Source: Eubacteriaceae bacterium CHKCI004 | Lineage (GTDB): Bacteria; Bacillota; Clostridia; Lachnospirales; Lachnospiraceae | Assembly (NCBI GenBank): GCA_900016875.1 | Contig: FCNR01000063.1 | Coordinates: 310,001-374,000 of the forward strand | DNA length: 64,000 bases | Direction of reading: 5' to 3' | Shown here: positions 34,853-43,697 of the stretch, one piece after another | Layout of the letters: the number at the start of each line of letters is the position of its first letter | How positions within the stretch are numbered: the first letter of the stretch is position 1 | Notes under the pieces: generated by a model | Database searches by the model: none | What the model saw: only the letters and a program-made list of their open reading frames with translations | Told to the model about the DNA's origin: nothing | Made by a program: the position numbers and the translations under genes

Positions 34853-36457
34853 ATGGCAAAGGAAACTTTCGCAGACCGGTTGAAACAGGCCATGGATGAG
34901 AAGGGAAAAAAACAGATTGACATTATCCGTGCGGCAGCCGAACAGGGCGTGAAGCTTGGAAAAAGCCATATCAGTCAGTACGTGAGCGGTAAAAATATAC
35001 CGCGTACTGACATTCTTCATTGTCTGGCGGAGGTGCTCGGCGTTGATGAAGAATGGCTGAGAAACGGAAACAAGGCTTCCGATGCACCGGCAGATGAAGC
35101 TGCCGGTGCGCAGGACGCCAATACCCGGGCCGTGTATCCGGCAGGAGAGATACAGGCAGGCGGAAGCGCTGCAAAAAGTGTTTTCCCGGTGACAGACGGC
35201 GCTGAAGAGATAAAAAAAGCAGGAAGTTCAGGAGGCAGACAAATGAGAGAGTTCAGAAAATCTTCAAAATTGAACAATGTATTATATGATGTGCGAGGAC
35301 CGGTGGTGGATGAGGCTGCCAGAATGGAAGAAGCCGGGACGCAGATTCTGAAGCTGAATATCGGTAATCCGGCGCCGTTTGGGTTTCGGACGCCGGATGA
35401 AGTCATTTACGATATGCGCCGCCAGCTCACAGAATGTGAAGGATATTCGCCGGCAAACGGTTTGTTTTCTGCGAGAAAGGCCATTATGCAGTATGCACAG
35501 CTCAAACAGATCCCCAATGTGGGAATGGATGATATTTACACTGGAAACGGCGTCAGTGAGCTGATTAATATCTGTATGTCTGCGCTGCTGGATGATGGCG
35601 ATGAGATTCTGATCCCGTCTCCGGATTACCCGCTGTGGACTGCATGCGCAACTCTTGCAGGAGGGACGGCGGTGCATTATATCTGCGATGAGCAGTCAGA
35701 CTGGTATCCGGATATGGCGGACATCAGAAAGAAAATCACAGACCGCACGAAGGCAATCGTCATTATCAATCCGAACAATCCGACTGGTGCGCTGTACCCG
35801 AAAGAAGTGCTGCAGCAGATTGTGGATATTGCCAGAGAATATCAGCTGATCATTTTCTCAGATGAGATCTACGACCGTCTGGTCATGGACGGGGAGGAAC
35901 ATATTTCTATCGCCTCCATGGCGCCGGATCTGTTCTGCGTTACTTACAGCGGACTGTCCAAATCTCATATGATCGCCGGTTTCCGTATTGGATGGATGAT
36001 TCTGAGCGGTAACAAAGATATGGCGAAAGATTATGTGGAAGGTATCAAGATGCTGTCAAACATGCGGCTGTGTTCCAACGTACCGGCCCAGTCCATCGTA
36101 CAGACGGCGCTGGGAGGCCATCAGAGTGTGAAAAGCTACGTGGTTCCGGGCGGAAGAATCCGGGAGCAGAGAGATTTTATCTACAAAGCGCTCACAGACA
36201 TTCCGGGAATCAGCGCGGTGAAACCAAAGGCGGCTTTCTACATTTTCCCGAAAATTGATGTGAAAAAGTTCAATATTGTCGATGACGAGAAATTTGCTTT
36301 GGATCTGCTGAGAGATAAGAAAATTCTTCTGATTCATGGCGGAGGATTCAACTGGAAGCAGCCGGATCATTTCCGGGTTGTATTTCTGCCGCGGATTGAA
36401 GTTTTGAAAGAATCTGTGGAAAAAATGGCGGATTTCTTCCAATATTATCATCAATAA
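34853..36457 (+). CDS. Fusion of an XRE-type HTH with an AlaA-like aminotransferase
   Basis: The 534-residue protein begins with an XRE-type helix-turn-helix (about 5-72: FADRLKQAMDEKGKKQIDII, then LGKSHISQYVSGKNIPR and EVLGVDEEWLRNG). An Ala/Gly-rich linker follows (about 73-130). The rest is a class I, fold-type I aminotransferase with INPNNPTG (about 305-312), D337 in FSDEIYDR, the PLP Lys K370 in SGLSKSHM and R378. The enzymatic part resembles alanine transaminase AlaA. The HTH is not the GntR winged helix of MocR proteins. It is monocistronic, with its own promoter and terminator. It may couple amino acid level to gene control; that is inference. Confidence 0.9.
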   Translation: MAKETFADRLKQAMDEKGKKQIDIIRAAAEQGVKLGKSHISQYVSGKNIPRTDILHCLAEVLGVDEEWLRNGNKASDAPADEAAGAQDANTRAVYPAGEIQAGGSAAKSVFPVTDGAEEIKKAGSSGGRQMREFRKSSKLNNVLYDVRGPVVDEAARMEEAGTQILKLNIGNPAPFGFRTPDEVIYDMRRQLTECEGYSPANGLFSARKAIMQYAQLKQIPNVGMDDIYTGNGVSELINICMSALLDDGDEILIPSPDYPLWTACATLAGGTAVHYICDEQSDWYPDMADIRKKITDRTKAIVIINPNNPTGALYPKEVLQQIVDIAREYQLIIFSDEIYDRLVMDGEEHISIASMAPDLFCVTYSGLSKSHMIAGFRIGWMILSGNKDMAKDYVEGIKMLSNMRLCSNVPAQSIVQTALGGHQSVKSYVVPGGRIREQRDFIYKALTDIPGISAVKPKAAFYIFPKIDVKKFNIVDDEKFALDLLRDKKILLIHGGGFNWKQPDHFRVVFLPRIEVLKESVEKMADFFQYYHQ

Positions 36458-36459
36458 AA

Positions 36460-36498
36460 AAGACGGACTGTTCAAGATCAGAACGGTCCGTCTTGTAT
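36460..36498 (+). terminator. Terminator after the HTH-aminotransferase gene
   Basis: A long hairpin (36460-36473 with 36481-36494, one internal mismatch) and 7-nt loop are followed by a T-rich tail. It ends at the csoR-type stop codon and lies between convergent genes, so it may serve both. Confidence 0.8.
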
Positions 36499-36894
36499 TT
36501 ATTTTATAAATTGTTCAATAGCTTTTTTGAACTGCTCCAATGACTCCATGTCATTATGTTCAACAGCATCGACAATACAGTGATCAAGATGATCCTTTAA
36601 GATGATCTTTCCCGTATTGGTCAGAGCAGAACGCACGGCGGCAAGCTGAATCAAAACATCGGAACAGTCCTGTCCGTTTTCTACCATTCGTTTTACCGAC
36701 TCCAGATGGCCGATGGCCCGGGACAGCCGGTTGACGACCGCTTTGGTCTCCGTGTGGGTATGCCCGTGGGAAAGGTTTTGTACGTTTTCGTGAGAATGTC
36801 CGTGGGAGTGACCGGATGCGCCGTTATGGGTGTGTCCGCTGCCGGAACTATGTATCTTTTCTGCTTTGGACAGAGATTCTGGTCTGTCGTTCAT
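36499..36894 (-). CDS. CsoR/RcnR-family metal-sensing repressor with His-rich N-terminus
   Basis: The 131-residue protein has the all-alpha DUF156 domain (about 48-131). C77, H102 and C106 fall at the spacing of the Cu(I)-binding C-H-C triad of CsoR (25 and 4 residues apart). The first 47 residues are extra: they hold ten His in runs such as HSHGHSHE and SHGHTHTE, as in nickel or zinc storage segments. Members repress metal efflux genes, but no such gene is adjacent, so the target is unknown. The ATG follows GGAGGTG. It has a consensus promoter and is convergent with the aminotransferase. Confidence 0.88.
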   Translation of the reverse strand: MNDRPESLSKAEKIHSSGSGHTHNGASGHSHGHSHENVQNLSHGHTHTETKAVVNRLSRAIGHLESVKRMVENGQDCSDVLIQLAAVRSALTNTGKIILKDHLDHCIVDAVEHNDMESLEQFKKAIEQFIK

Positions 36895-36929
36895 AGATTC
36901 ACCTCCAGATGTGTTTACCAGATGTATTT

Positions 36930-36959
36930 ATTATACGGAAAAAGAAAAAAGTTTGTCAA
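36930..36959 (-). promoter_or_regulatory. Promoter of the CsoR-type gene
   Basis: On the minus strand TTGACA (36954-36959) and TATAAT (36930-36935), both perfect, are 18 nt apart, about 35 nt before the start. No clear GC-rich CsoR operator palindrome was seen over it. Confidence 0.8.
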
Positions 36960-37033
36960 GAAAGACGACGGGATTTGTTGAAAAATGTGACGGGATTTGA
37001 TCGTGTTATGAAAGAGATCCGGATACAAAGATT

Positions 37034-37080
37034 CCGGGCAGAGGCCTGCTGCAATGCAGCGACGGCAGGCCTCTGCCCGG
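37034..37080 (-). terminator. Strong hairpin just outside the intron 5' end
   Basis: A perfect 16-bp GC-rich stem (37034-37049 with 37065-37080) with a 15-nt loop ends 7 nt before the group II intron. Read on the minus strand it is followed by AATCTTTGTATCC, a modestly T-rich tail. Without the intron it would lie shortly after the flavodoxin-like gene stop, so it is likely that gene's terminator. Confidence 0.55.
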
Positions 37081-37087
37081 AGTTATG

Positions 37088-38999
37088 GTGCGCCTGGCGG
37101 CGCACGTTTCTTAAAGGTGCAAGTCCTAAATCCACCCGGTAGCGGGAAGGATATAGCCGAAGGCAAGGGTGTCCATCGTGAGGTGGAATCTGAAGGAAGC
37201 CGGATGTGGGGAACCTACTAACCCACGGGCAAACCTCTGGTCTGACGGACAGAAATCGTATAGAAGGCTGTGCATGAGGGTAAGTCTGCCATACAAGATG
37301 AAGCCCGATAGCTACACGGAATCATGTGCAGTAAATGCGGCAGATGGATGGAGGGAAAGAAACGTGTGGTACCCAGGGAGGTCTGTGCGGAATGCTCCGA
37401 AAGGAGTAACCATTGCCGGGAGGTAATGCTGAGCGCACAGAAGTCAGCAGAGGCCATAGTAGCTGAAAGTTTTTTTCAGCGAAGGGCTGAATCAATAGGA
37501 GTCTTTAGTACGACCGGGAAAGGAGGAATGGGCAGATGGGTACAGAAAACAGAGAAAGCTGCTCACAAAGAGATAGCGCGGAACGCAAAGGGTATGTGAG
37601 AGCGCACCGCTCATTTAACCGGATATGGAAGGAAAGGGACAGTGCAGAACCAGACCTCCTAAGTAAGATACTGTACAAGGACAATCTGAACAGAGCTTAC
37701 AAGAGAGTAAAGGCAAACAAGGGAGCGCCGGGAGTCGATGGGATGACCATCGAAGCGGCACTGCCATGGCTGAAGGAACATAACCGTGAACTGACAGAGA
37801 AGCTCCGAAAGGGGAAATATACCCCGTCTCCTGTCAAACGGGTGGAAATCCCGAAACCAGATGGAGGGGTACGCAAGCTTGGTATCCCTACCGTTATCGA
37901 TCGTATCATCCAGCAGGCGATGCTCCAGCAGCTCATGCCAATCTATGAGCCGTTGTTTTCGGATGCCAGCTTTGGCTATCGTCCGGAGAGAGGGGCAAAA
38001 GACGCTATCTTCAGGATAAAAGAGTACATTGAACAGGGCTATATAAGGGCGGTCGTCCTGGACCTGTCAAAATATTTCGATACGCTGAACCACACAATCC
38101 TGCTGAACCTGCTGAGAAAGCAGATAAAAGATGAGAGGGTCATACAGATGGTAAAGCGATACCTGAAAAGCGGAGTGATGGAAAACGGTGTTGTGACAGA
38201 GACAAAGGAGGGCTCCCCGCAGGGAGGGAATCTATCCCCGCTCTTAGCCAATGTATATCTGAATGAATTCGACTGGGAGTTCCACAGACGGGGCGTACCG
38301 TGCATCCGCTATGCAGACGATATCGTGCTGCTGGCGAAGAGTGAACGGGCGGCGGAACGTCTGCTGGAAAGCAGTACGAAATATCTGGAAGAGACATTGA
38401 AGCTGAGAGTGAACCGGGAAAAGAGCAGGACGGTCAGTGTATTCGCAATCCGAAATTTTAAGTTCCTTGGCTTTTGTTTTGGGAAGAACGGAAAAGGAAT
38501 CTATATCCGAGTCCATGGGAAGTCATGGAAGAAAGCCAGGGATAAACTGCGCAGGATCACTTCCCGGAGCAGGTGCGGAAGTATTGTCCAAACCATGGAA
38601 AAGATAAAAGCCTACATGAGAGGATGGCTGAACTACTATGGGATAGCGGATATGAAGAATAGCATGGAAAGCCTGAATAAATGGCTGTACCGCCGGATAC
38701 GGATGTGTATCTGGAAGCAGTGGAAACTGCCGAAGACACGCAAACGGAAGCTGATGGGTCTGGGAATGCCGGAATGGGTCGCCTGTGAAGGCGCATACAG
38801 TCGGAAAGCCTATTGGCGGATGGCGGGAAGTGGAGTCGTACAAAGAGCGTTAACGAAAGAAAGACTGATAAACTGGGGCTTTTATGATCTGGCCACGGCC
38901 TATCAGTCTGTGCACGTCAACTATTGAAAACGCCGGATACGTGAACCGTATGTCCGGTGTTGTGAGAGGACGGCGGCTAGTCACCGCCTCCTACTCGAT
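37088..38999 (+). mobile_element. Group IIC intron with its maturase gene
   Basis: The 5' boundary is placed at GTGCGCC (37088), the usual start of bacterial group II introns. The roughly 450 nt before the reverse transcriptase hold the structured domains I to III and no gene of their own. Domain V lies at about 38928-38963, with a CGC triad in the stem ACGCCGGA/TCCGGTGTT. Domain VI lies at about 38970-38999, with a GGCGG/CCGCC stem and the 3' end near CTACTCGAT. A CGC triad, a maturase without an endonuclease domain and insertion beside a hairpin all fit class IIC. Ends are uncertain by a few bases. Confidence 0.88.
37536..38927 (+). CDS. ltrA: Group II intron reverse transcriptase/maturase (LtrA-like)
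   Basis: The 463-residue protein helps splice the intron and copies it into DNA. The RT domain shows GAPGVDGMTIE, IPKPDGGVRKLGIPTVIDRIIQ (in parts), DLSKYFDTLNH, SPQGGNLSPLLANVYLN and the catalytic YADD. The maturase (X) domain follows with GWLNYYGIADMKN and the end WGFYDLATAYQS. No HNH endonuclease domain follows, as in class C introns, which use terminator-like hairpins as targets. The ATG has AAAGGAGG about 10 nt upstream. All RT motifs look intact, so the intron may be active. Confidence 0.95.
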   Translation: MGTENRESCSQRDSAERKGYVRAHRSFNRIWKERDSAEPDLLSKILYKDNLNRAYKRVKANKGAPGVDGMTIEAALPWLKEHNRELTEKLRKGKYTPSPVKRVEIPKPDGGVRKLGIPTVIDRIIQQAMLQQLMPIYEPLFSDASFGYRPERGAKDAIFRIKEYIEQGYIRAVVLDLSKYFDTLNHTILLNLLRKQIKDERVIQMVKRYLKSGVMENGVVTETKEGSPQGGNLSPLLANVYLNEFDWEFHRRGVPCIRYADDIVLLAKSERAAERLLESSTKYLEETLKLRVNREKSRTVSVFAIRNFKFLGFCFGKNGKGIYIRVHGKSWKKARDKLRRITSRSRCGSIVQTMEKIKAYMRGWLNYYGIADMKNSMESLNKWLYRRIRMCIWKQWKLPKTRKRKLMGLGMPEWVACEGAYSRKAYWRMAGSGVVQRALTKERLINWGFYDLATAYQSVHVNY

Positions 39000-39004
39000 T
39001 ACAC

Positions 39005-39712
39005 TTAATCCTCTTCCTGAAATCTTTTATCGACTTTGTTATAAGAAGTAAAGTATGGTGCGAAGTCTTTCTGGTCTGATTCCAGCTTCCGGATAAAGTT
39101 GGTGCGGACCTTTTTCTCCGGAAGAGGAGTTGTGAGACCGGTCTGACGTCCCGCCTCGAAAGACTTGAGCATCCAGGCCATGTTTCGTCCGAGGGTGCGC
39201 ATGACCATCATGCCTTCCTTGTCCTGCTCCACCTCCTGCGGTGTATTGCCGAAAACAATGTTCCAGTAGGCTGATGGAACCAGAGGCATATTGCTGATAG
39301 TGAAATATTTATTAAGCTGGTCAAGGGCGGCGATGGAGCCTCCCCGGCGGCAGCTGGCCACAGCGGCGCCCGGTTTGTACGGGAAACCTCCGCTTGAATA
39401 GAACATCCGGTCCAGAAAAGATGTGATGCCTCCGGCAGCAGAAGCATAGTGCACCGGGGAACCAACGATCAGTCCATCGCAGCTTTCCATTTTGGCGATG
39501 GCGACATTGACGGCGTCTTCGCCAAAAATACATTTGCCGAGCTTGTTTTTACGACACATGCCGCAGCCCATGCATCCGCGGATGGCGTCAAGACCGATGT
39601 GAAGCCATTCTGTCTCTATTTCTTCCATATGCAAAGTCTTCTCAACTTCAAGAAGCGCTCTCCACGTGCAGCCCTTCGGGTGAGGACTTCCGTTTATCAA
39701 TAATACCTTCAT
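39005..39712 (-). CDS. Flavodoxin-like NAD(P)H-dependent FMN reductase family protein
   Basis: This 235-residue protein has the flavodoxin-like fold: MKVLLINGSPHPKGCTWRAL binds the FMN phosphate, and VGSPVHYASAAGGITSFLDRMF contacts the flavin. A cysteine cluster, GCMGCGMCRKNKLGKC, near residue 46 resembles the Cys motif of iron-sulfur flavoproteins, though the full cluster set is not certain. The start at 39712 is 8 nt after AAAGGA; an ATG three codons earlier leaves no room. Physiological substrate is unknown. The group II intron sits just after its stop. Confidence 0.85.
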   Translation of the reverse strand: MKVLLINGSPHPKGCTWRALLEVEKTLHMEEIETEWLHIGLDAIRGCMGCGMCRKNKLGKCIFGEDAVNVAIAKMESCDGLIVGSPVHYASAAGGITSFLDRMFYSSGGFPYKPGAAVASCRRGGSIAALDQLNKYFTISNMPLVPSAYWNIVFGNTPQEVEQDKEGMMVMRTLGRNMAWMLKSFEAGRQTGLTTPLPEKKVRTNFIRKLESDQKDFAPYFTSYNKVDKRFQEED

Positions 39713-39835
39713 AGTATTCATCCTTTCCAGCCATAAAAAGGTAATTATGTGGCATGATATTTCCGAATCTCATAGTTTGTGAAAAATTATATCATGAATT
39801 GCTGGAAATGTATATGAAAAAAATATGAATGTGCC

Positions 39836-39864
39836 TTGTGTTTCTGTGTATTTTTATATATACT
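39836..39864 (+). promoter_or_regulatory. Putative pyruvate carboxylase promoter
   Basis: TTGTGT (39836-39841) and TATACT (39859-39864) are 17 nt apart, about 90 nt before the start codon. The -35 is weak. Confidence 0.5.
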
Positions 39865-39955
39865 AGAAAAACACAGGGGATACTTTTTTGTCATTATGAA
39901 GGATGGAGAGTAAAAGAATTCAATAAACAGGGCAAGTGAGGAGGTACGCAACTAT

Positions 39956-42900
39956 ATGCATGTAATGGTACATAAGTTTAAAAAGGTACTGGTGGCGAAC
40001 CGCGGTGAGATCGCGATTCGCATTTTCCGTGCCCTTGAAGAGCTGGGAATCAGCTCGATCGCTGTGTATTCCAAAGAAGACCGGTATGCGCTTTTCCGCT
40101 CCAAAGCGGATGAAGCGTACCCTCTGGACCCGGATAAGGGTCCGGTGGATGCTTATCTGGATATTCCGACTATTATCCGCATAGCCCGGGAGAAAAAGGC
40201 AGACGCCATCCATCCGGGCTACGGATTCCTTTCCGAATATCCGGCTTTTGCCGAGGCATGCCGCAAGAATGGCATTGTTTTTATCGGGCCTACAGTAGAA
40301 GCCATGAATATTATGGGAGACAAACTTTCAGCGAAGCAGGCGGCATATGACAGTAATGTACCAATAATCAGCGGGAGCGATTATATTCTGCCGGATGCGG
40401 AAGCGGCCATGGCAGAGGCAGACCGCATCGGTTATCCTGTGATGCTTAAGGCATCCAACGGCGGCGGCGGCCGTGGTATGCGCATTGTGGAACGCAGAGA
40501 GGATATGGAAGAAGCTTTTGCAAAATCAGAAAATGAGTCAAAAAGAGCTTTTGGTGAGTCCAAACTATTTCTGGAGAAATATCTTCTTCGTCCAAAGCAC
40601 ATCGAGGTGCAGATTCTTGGAGATAATTACGGCAATATCGTACATTTATATGACAGAGATTGTTCTGTACAGAAAAATAACCAGAAGGTTATCGAGTTCG
40701 CTCCGGCATGGACCATATCGGAGGAGATTCGGAAAAAGATTCTTGACAGCGCCAAGCGGCTGGCGAGAAGGGTAGGCTACACCAATGCGGGCACTATGGA
40801 GTTTCTGGTAGACGAGGAGGAGCATCCGTATTTCATTGAGATGAATCCGCGGATTCAGGTGGAGCACACGGTGACAGAGATGATCACGGGTATTGATATC
40901 GTAGTATGCCAGATTCTTATTGCGGAGGGATATCCGCTTAACAGTCCGGATATTCATATTTATTCTCAGAATGAGGTGAAGAGCATTGGACACGCTATTC
41001 AGGTGCGCATCACCACGGAAGACCCGTCAAACCATTTTCTTCCGGATCACGGAAAGATTGACCTGTACCGTTCCAGTGCAGGCAACGGAATCCGCCTGGA
41101 TGGAGGCGTGGCTTATACCGGCGCGGTGGTCACAGCTCATTATGACAGCCTGCTTGTAAAGCTTGTTTCTCATGACCGGACTTTTGCAGGGGCTATCCGC
41201 AAGTCGGTTCGTGCTCTGAAGGAGTTCCGGATTCACGGGGTGCAGACTAACATGACGTTCCTTATCAATGTGCTGAATCATGAAGTATTTCGTCAGGGAA
41301 AATGTTATACGACTTTTATCAGTGAGACTCCGGAACTGATTGAGATGCACAGCAAACTGGACCGGACCACAAAGATTCTGGAGTTCCTGGCCAACAAGAT
41401 GGTCAACGTTAATCCGGGACCGAAGCCGGATCTGGAAGACCGGAGAGTGCCGGTCATTGATACGGAAAAAGAGATTCGGGGAACCAGAGATGAATTTCTG
41501 CGGCTGGGAGCCAGAGAATTCACGCAGAAAGTATACAGAAGTAAAAAATTATATGTGACGGACACGACCATGCGTGACGCCCAGCAGTCTCTGCTTGCGA
41601 CCCGGATGCGTACAAAAGAAGTGGCGGGAGCGGCGAGAGCCACAAACCTGTATTTAAAGGATGCATTTTCCATTGAAGCGTGGGGCGGCGCCACCTATGA
41701 TACAGCTTATCGTTTTCTGAAAGAATCGCCGTGGAAGAGGCTGGATATTCTTCGGGAACGTATGCCGAACGTGCTCATCCAGATGCTGCTGAGGGCTTCC
41801 AATGTGGTGGGATACAGCACCTATCCGGATAATGTGATCCGTAAGTTTATCAAGGTATCCAGCGATCACGGCGTGGATGTGTACCGGATTTTTGACAGCA
41901 TGAACTGGACAGAAAACATGAAGCTGCCGGTGGAGGAGGCGCTCAAAACAGGAAAGATCGTGGAAGGGGCTATCTGTTATGCCAGCGATATGATGGATCC
42001 GAAAGAGACAACCTATACTCTCGATTATTACTGTCGGAAAGCGGTGGAGCTGGAACAGATGGGTTGTCATTGTATTGCCATAAAGGACATGTCCTCGCTG
42101 CTGAAGCCGTATGCTGCGAAGAAGCTGGTGGAAGCGCTTAAAAAGGAGGTACATGTGCCGATTCATCTGCATACCCATGATACGGCGGGCAACGGTATCG
42201 GCACGTATCTGATGGCAGCTGAGGCCGGCGTGGATATCGTGGATTGTGCGATCGGTTCCATGAGTTCCATGACCAGTCAGCCGTCCATGAATTCGCTGGT
42301 GGAAGCGCTGCGGGGGACAGAGCGTGATACGCAGATCGATCCGGAGGGACTTTTGGTGCTGGATGAATATTATGCCCATGAGCGAAAGGTATATAAAGTG
42401 TTCGAAAGTGGTATGGACGCACCGGATACAGCCATTTATCAGTACGGGATGCCGGGCGGACAGTATTCCAATTTTACCGCTCAGCTGAGAGAGATGGGGG
42501 TGGTAAATAATTTTAAGGAAATCCGCAAATTATATAAAGAAGCGGATGAACTGCTGGGCAACATCATCAAGGTTACGCCGACTTCCAAGGTGGTGGGTGA
42601 CCTTGCCATCTTCATGCAGCGAAACAATCTGACCAAAGAAAATATCTTTACAGAGGGCAGGGAGCTTTCTTATCCCGATTCAGTGGTGGAATATTTCCAG
42701 GGCATGCTGGGACAGCCGGAAGACGGTTTTCCGGAAGAGTTTCAGCGGATTGTATTGAAAGGACGGAAACCAATTGAAGGAAGACCGGGTGCGCTGCTGC
42801 CGGATGTGGATTTTGATAAGATCGCGGAATTTCTGCGGGAAAACTACTATATGGATACCATGGAAAAACCGGAAGTGATGGAGCAGAAAGTATTGAGTTA

Positions 42901-43531
42901 CGCGCTTTATCCGAGGGTGTATGAGGATTACTGCGAGCATTTCCAGGCGTACAACGATGTGTCCAAACTGGAGAGTCACATTTACTTTTATGGTCTTCGT
43001 CCCGGCGAAGAGACGGTCATCCAGATTGAGGAGGGTAATGACATCCTGATTAAGTTTGTGCAGATGTCCGAGCCAGATGAAAAGGGTTACCGGACGCTGC
43101 AGTTTGAAGTCAACGGCTTTTACCGGGAGACCCGTGTTCTGGATAAACATTTTGAGGTCAAGGCAGACCGCCGTCTGAAGATGGATCCGAGAAACCCTGG
43201 TCATCTGGGCGCGTCTATGCCGGGTACCATCTGTGATATCAGGATTAAGGAAGGCGATGTGGTGAAGAAGAACATGCCGCTCATGACTATTGAGGCCATG
43301 AAGATGGAAACCACAGTCACATCCAAAGTTTCCGGTATTGTCGATAAGATTTATGTCGCCGAGGGCGATGAGGTCAATCAGGACGCTCTGCTGGTATCCT
43401 TTATTCTGGATGAGGAGGAGCTTAAAAATGTGACTCATCCGGAACTGCCGGAGATGGATCTGGCCTCGTTGTATGAGGATGATTTTAAGACCGTGTCTTT
43501 TGATATTGAAGTGGAAGACAAGGGACAGTAA
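39956..43531 (+). CDS. pyc: Pyruvate carboxylase
   Basis: This biotin enzyme carboxylates pyruvate to oxaloacetate, filling the citrate cycle and supplying aspartate. In 1191 residues it has the biotin carboxylase domain (about 1-460: VLVANRGEIAIRIFRAL, the loop KASNGGGGRGM, MNPRIQVEHTVTE). The carboxyltransferase barrel follows (about 535-840: TTMRDAQQSLLATRMRT, HTHDTAG). After the tetramerisation region comes the biotin carrier domain with EAMKMETTV, where Lys is biotinylated. It is one polypeptide, as in most bacteria. The ATG is 11 nt after GAGGAGG. It looks monocistronic. Confidence 0.97.
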   Translation: MHVMVHKFKKVLVANRGEIAIRIFRALEELGISSIAVYSKEDRYALFRSKADEAYPLDPDKGPVDAYLDIPTIIRIAREKKADAIHPGYGFLSEYPAFAEACRKNGIVFIGPTVEAMNIMGDKLSAKQAAYDSNVPIISGSDYILPDAEAAMAEADRIGYPVMLKASNGGGGRGMRIVERREDMEEAFAKSENESKRAFGESKLFLEKYLLRPKHIEVQILGDNYGNIVHLYDRDCSVQKNNQKVIEFAPAWTISEEIRKKILDSAKRLARRVGYTNAGTMEFLVDEEEHPYFIEMNPRIQVEHTVTEMITGIDIVVCQILIAEGYPLNSPDIHIYSQNEVKSIGHAIQVRITTEDPSNHFLPDHGKIDLYRSSAGNGIRLDGGVAYTGAVVTAHYDSLLVKLVSHDRTFAGAIRKSVRALKEFRIHGVQTNMTFLINVLNHEVFRQGKCYTTFISETPELIEMHSKLDRTTKILEFLANKMVNVNPGPKPDLEDRRVPVIDTEKEIRGTRDEFLRLGAREFTQKVYRSKKLYVTDTTMRDAQQSLLATRMRTKEVAGAARATNLYLKDAFSIEAWGGATYDTAYRFLKESPWKRLDILRERMPNVLIQMLLRASNVVGYSTYPDNVIRKFIKVSSDHGVDVYRIFDSMNWTENMKLPVEEALKTGKIVEGAICYASDMMDPKETTYTLDYYCRKAVELEQMGCHCIAIKDMSSLLKPYAAKKLVEALKKEVHVPIHLHTHDTAGNGIGTYLMAAEAGVDIVDCAIGSMSSMTSQPSMNSLVEALRGTERDTQIDPEGLLVLDEYYAHERKVYKVFESGMDAPDTAIYQYGMPGGQYSNFTAQLREMGVVNNFKEIRKLYKEADELLGNIIKVTPTSKVVGDLAIFMQRNNLTKENIFTEGRELSYPDSVVEYFQGMLGQPEDGFPEEFQRIVLKGRKPIEGRPGALLPDVDFDKIAEFLRENYYMDTMEKPEVMEQKVLSYALYPRVYEDYCEHFQAYNDVSKLESHIYFYGLRPGEETVIQIEEGNDILIKFVQMSEPDEKGYRTLQFEVNGFYRETRVLDKHFEVKADRRLKMDPRNPGHLGASMPGTICDIRIKEGDVVKKNMPLMTIEAMKMETTVTSKVSGIVDKIYVAEGDEVNQDALLVSFILDEEELKNVTHPELPEMDLASLYEDDFKTVSFDIEVEDKGQ

Positions 43532-43606
43532 ATCGTTGCTGTTCACTGCGTGAACGGTAACAATAAAACACCGTGCAGGCTTTATACTGCCGCCGCTTAC
43601 TCTGTT

Positions 43607-43635
43607 TTGACGGAATTACCCGCTTGTGGTATGAT
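43607..43635 (+). promoter_or_regulatory. Promoter of the M18 aminopeptidase gene
   Basis: TTGACG (43607-43612) and TATGAT (43630-43635) are 17 nt apart, about 65 nt before the start. Confidence 0.65.
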
Positions 43636-43697
43636 GGGGAATGGAAAAAGCTGGCGGCAGCTTTTTTGAGTATAATTCTGGATAGGAGGAAATACAG

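Noticed and set aside
37324-37599. Reading frame of 91 codons before the intron maturase
   Set aside because: It lies in the structured RNA domains of the group II intron and has no protein-like composition.
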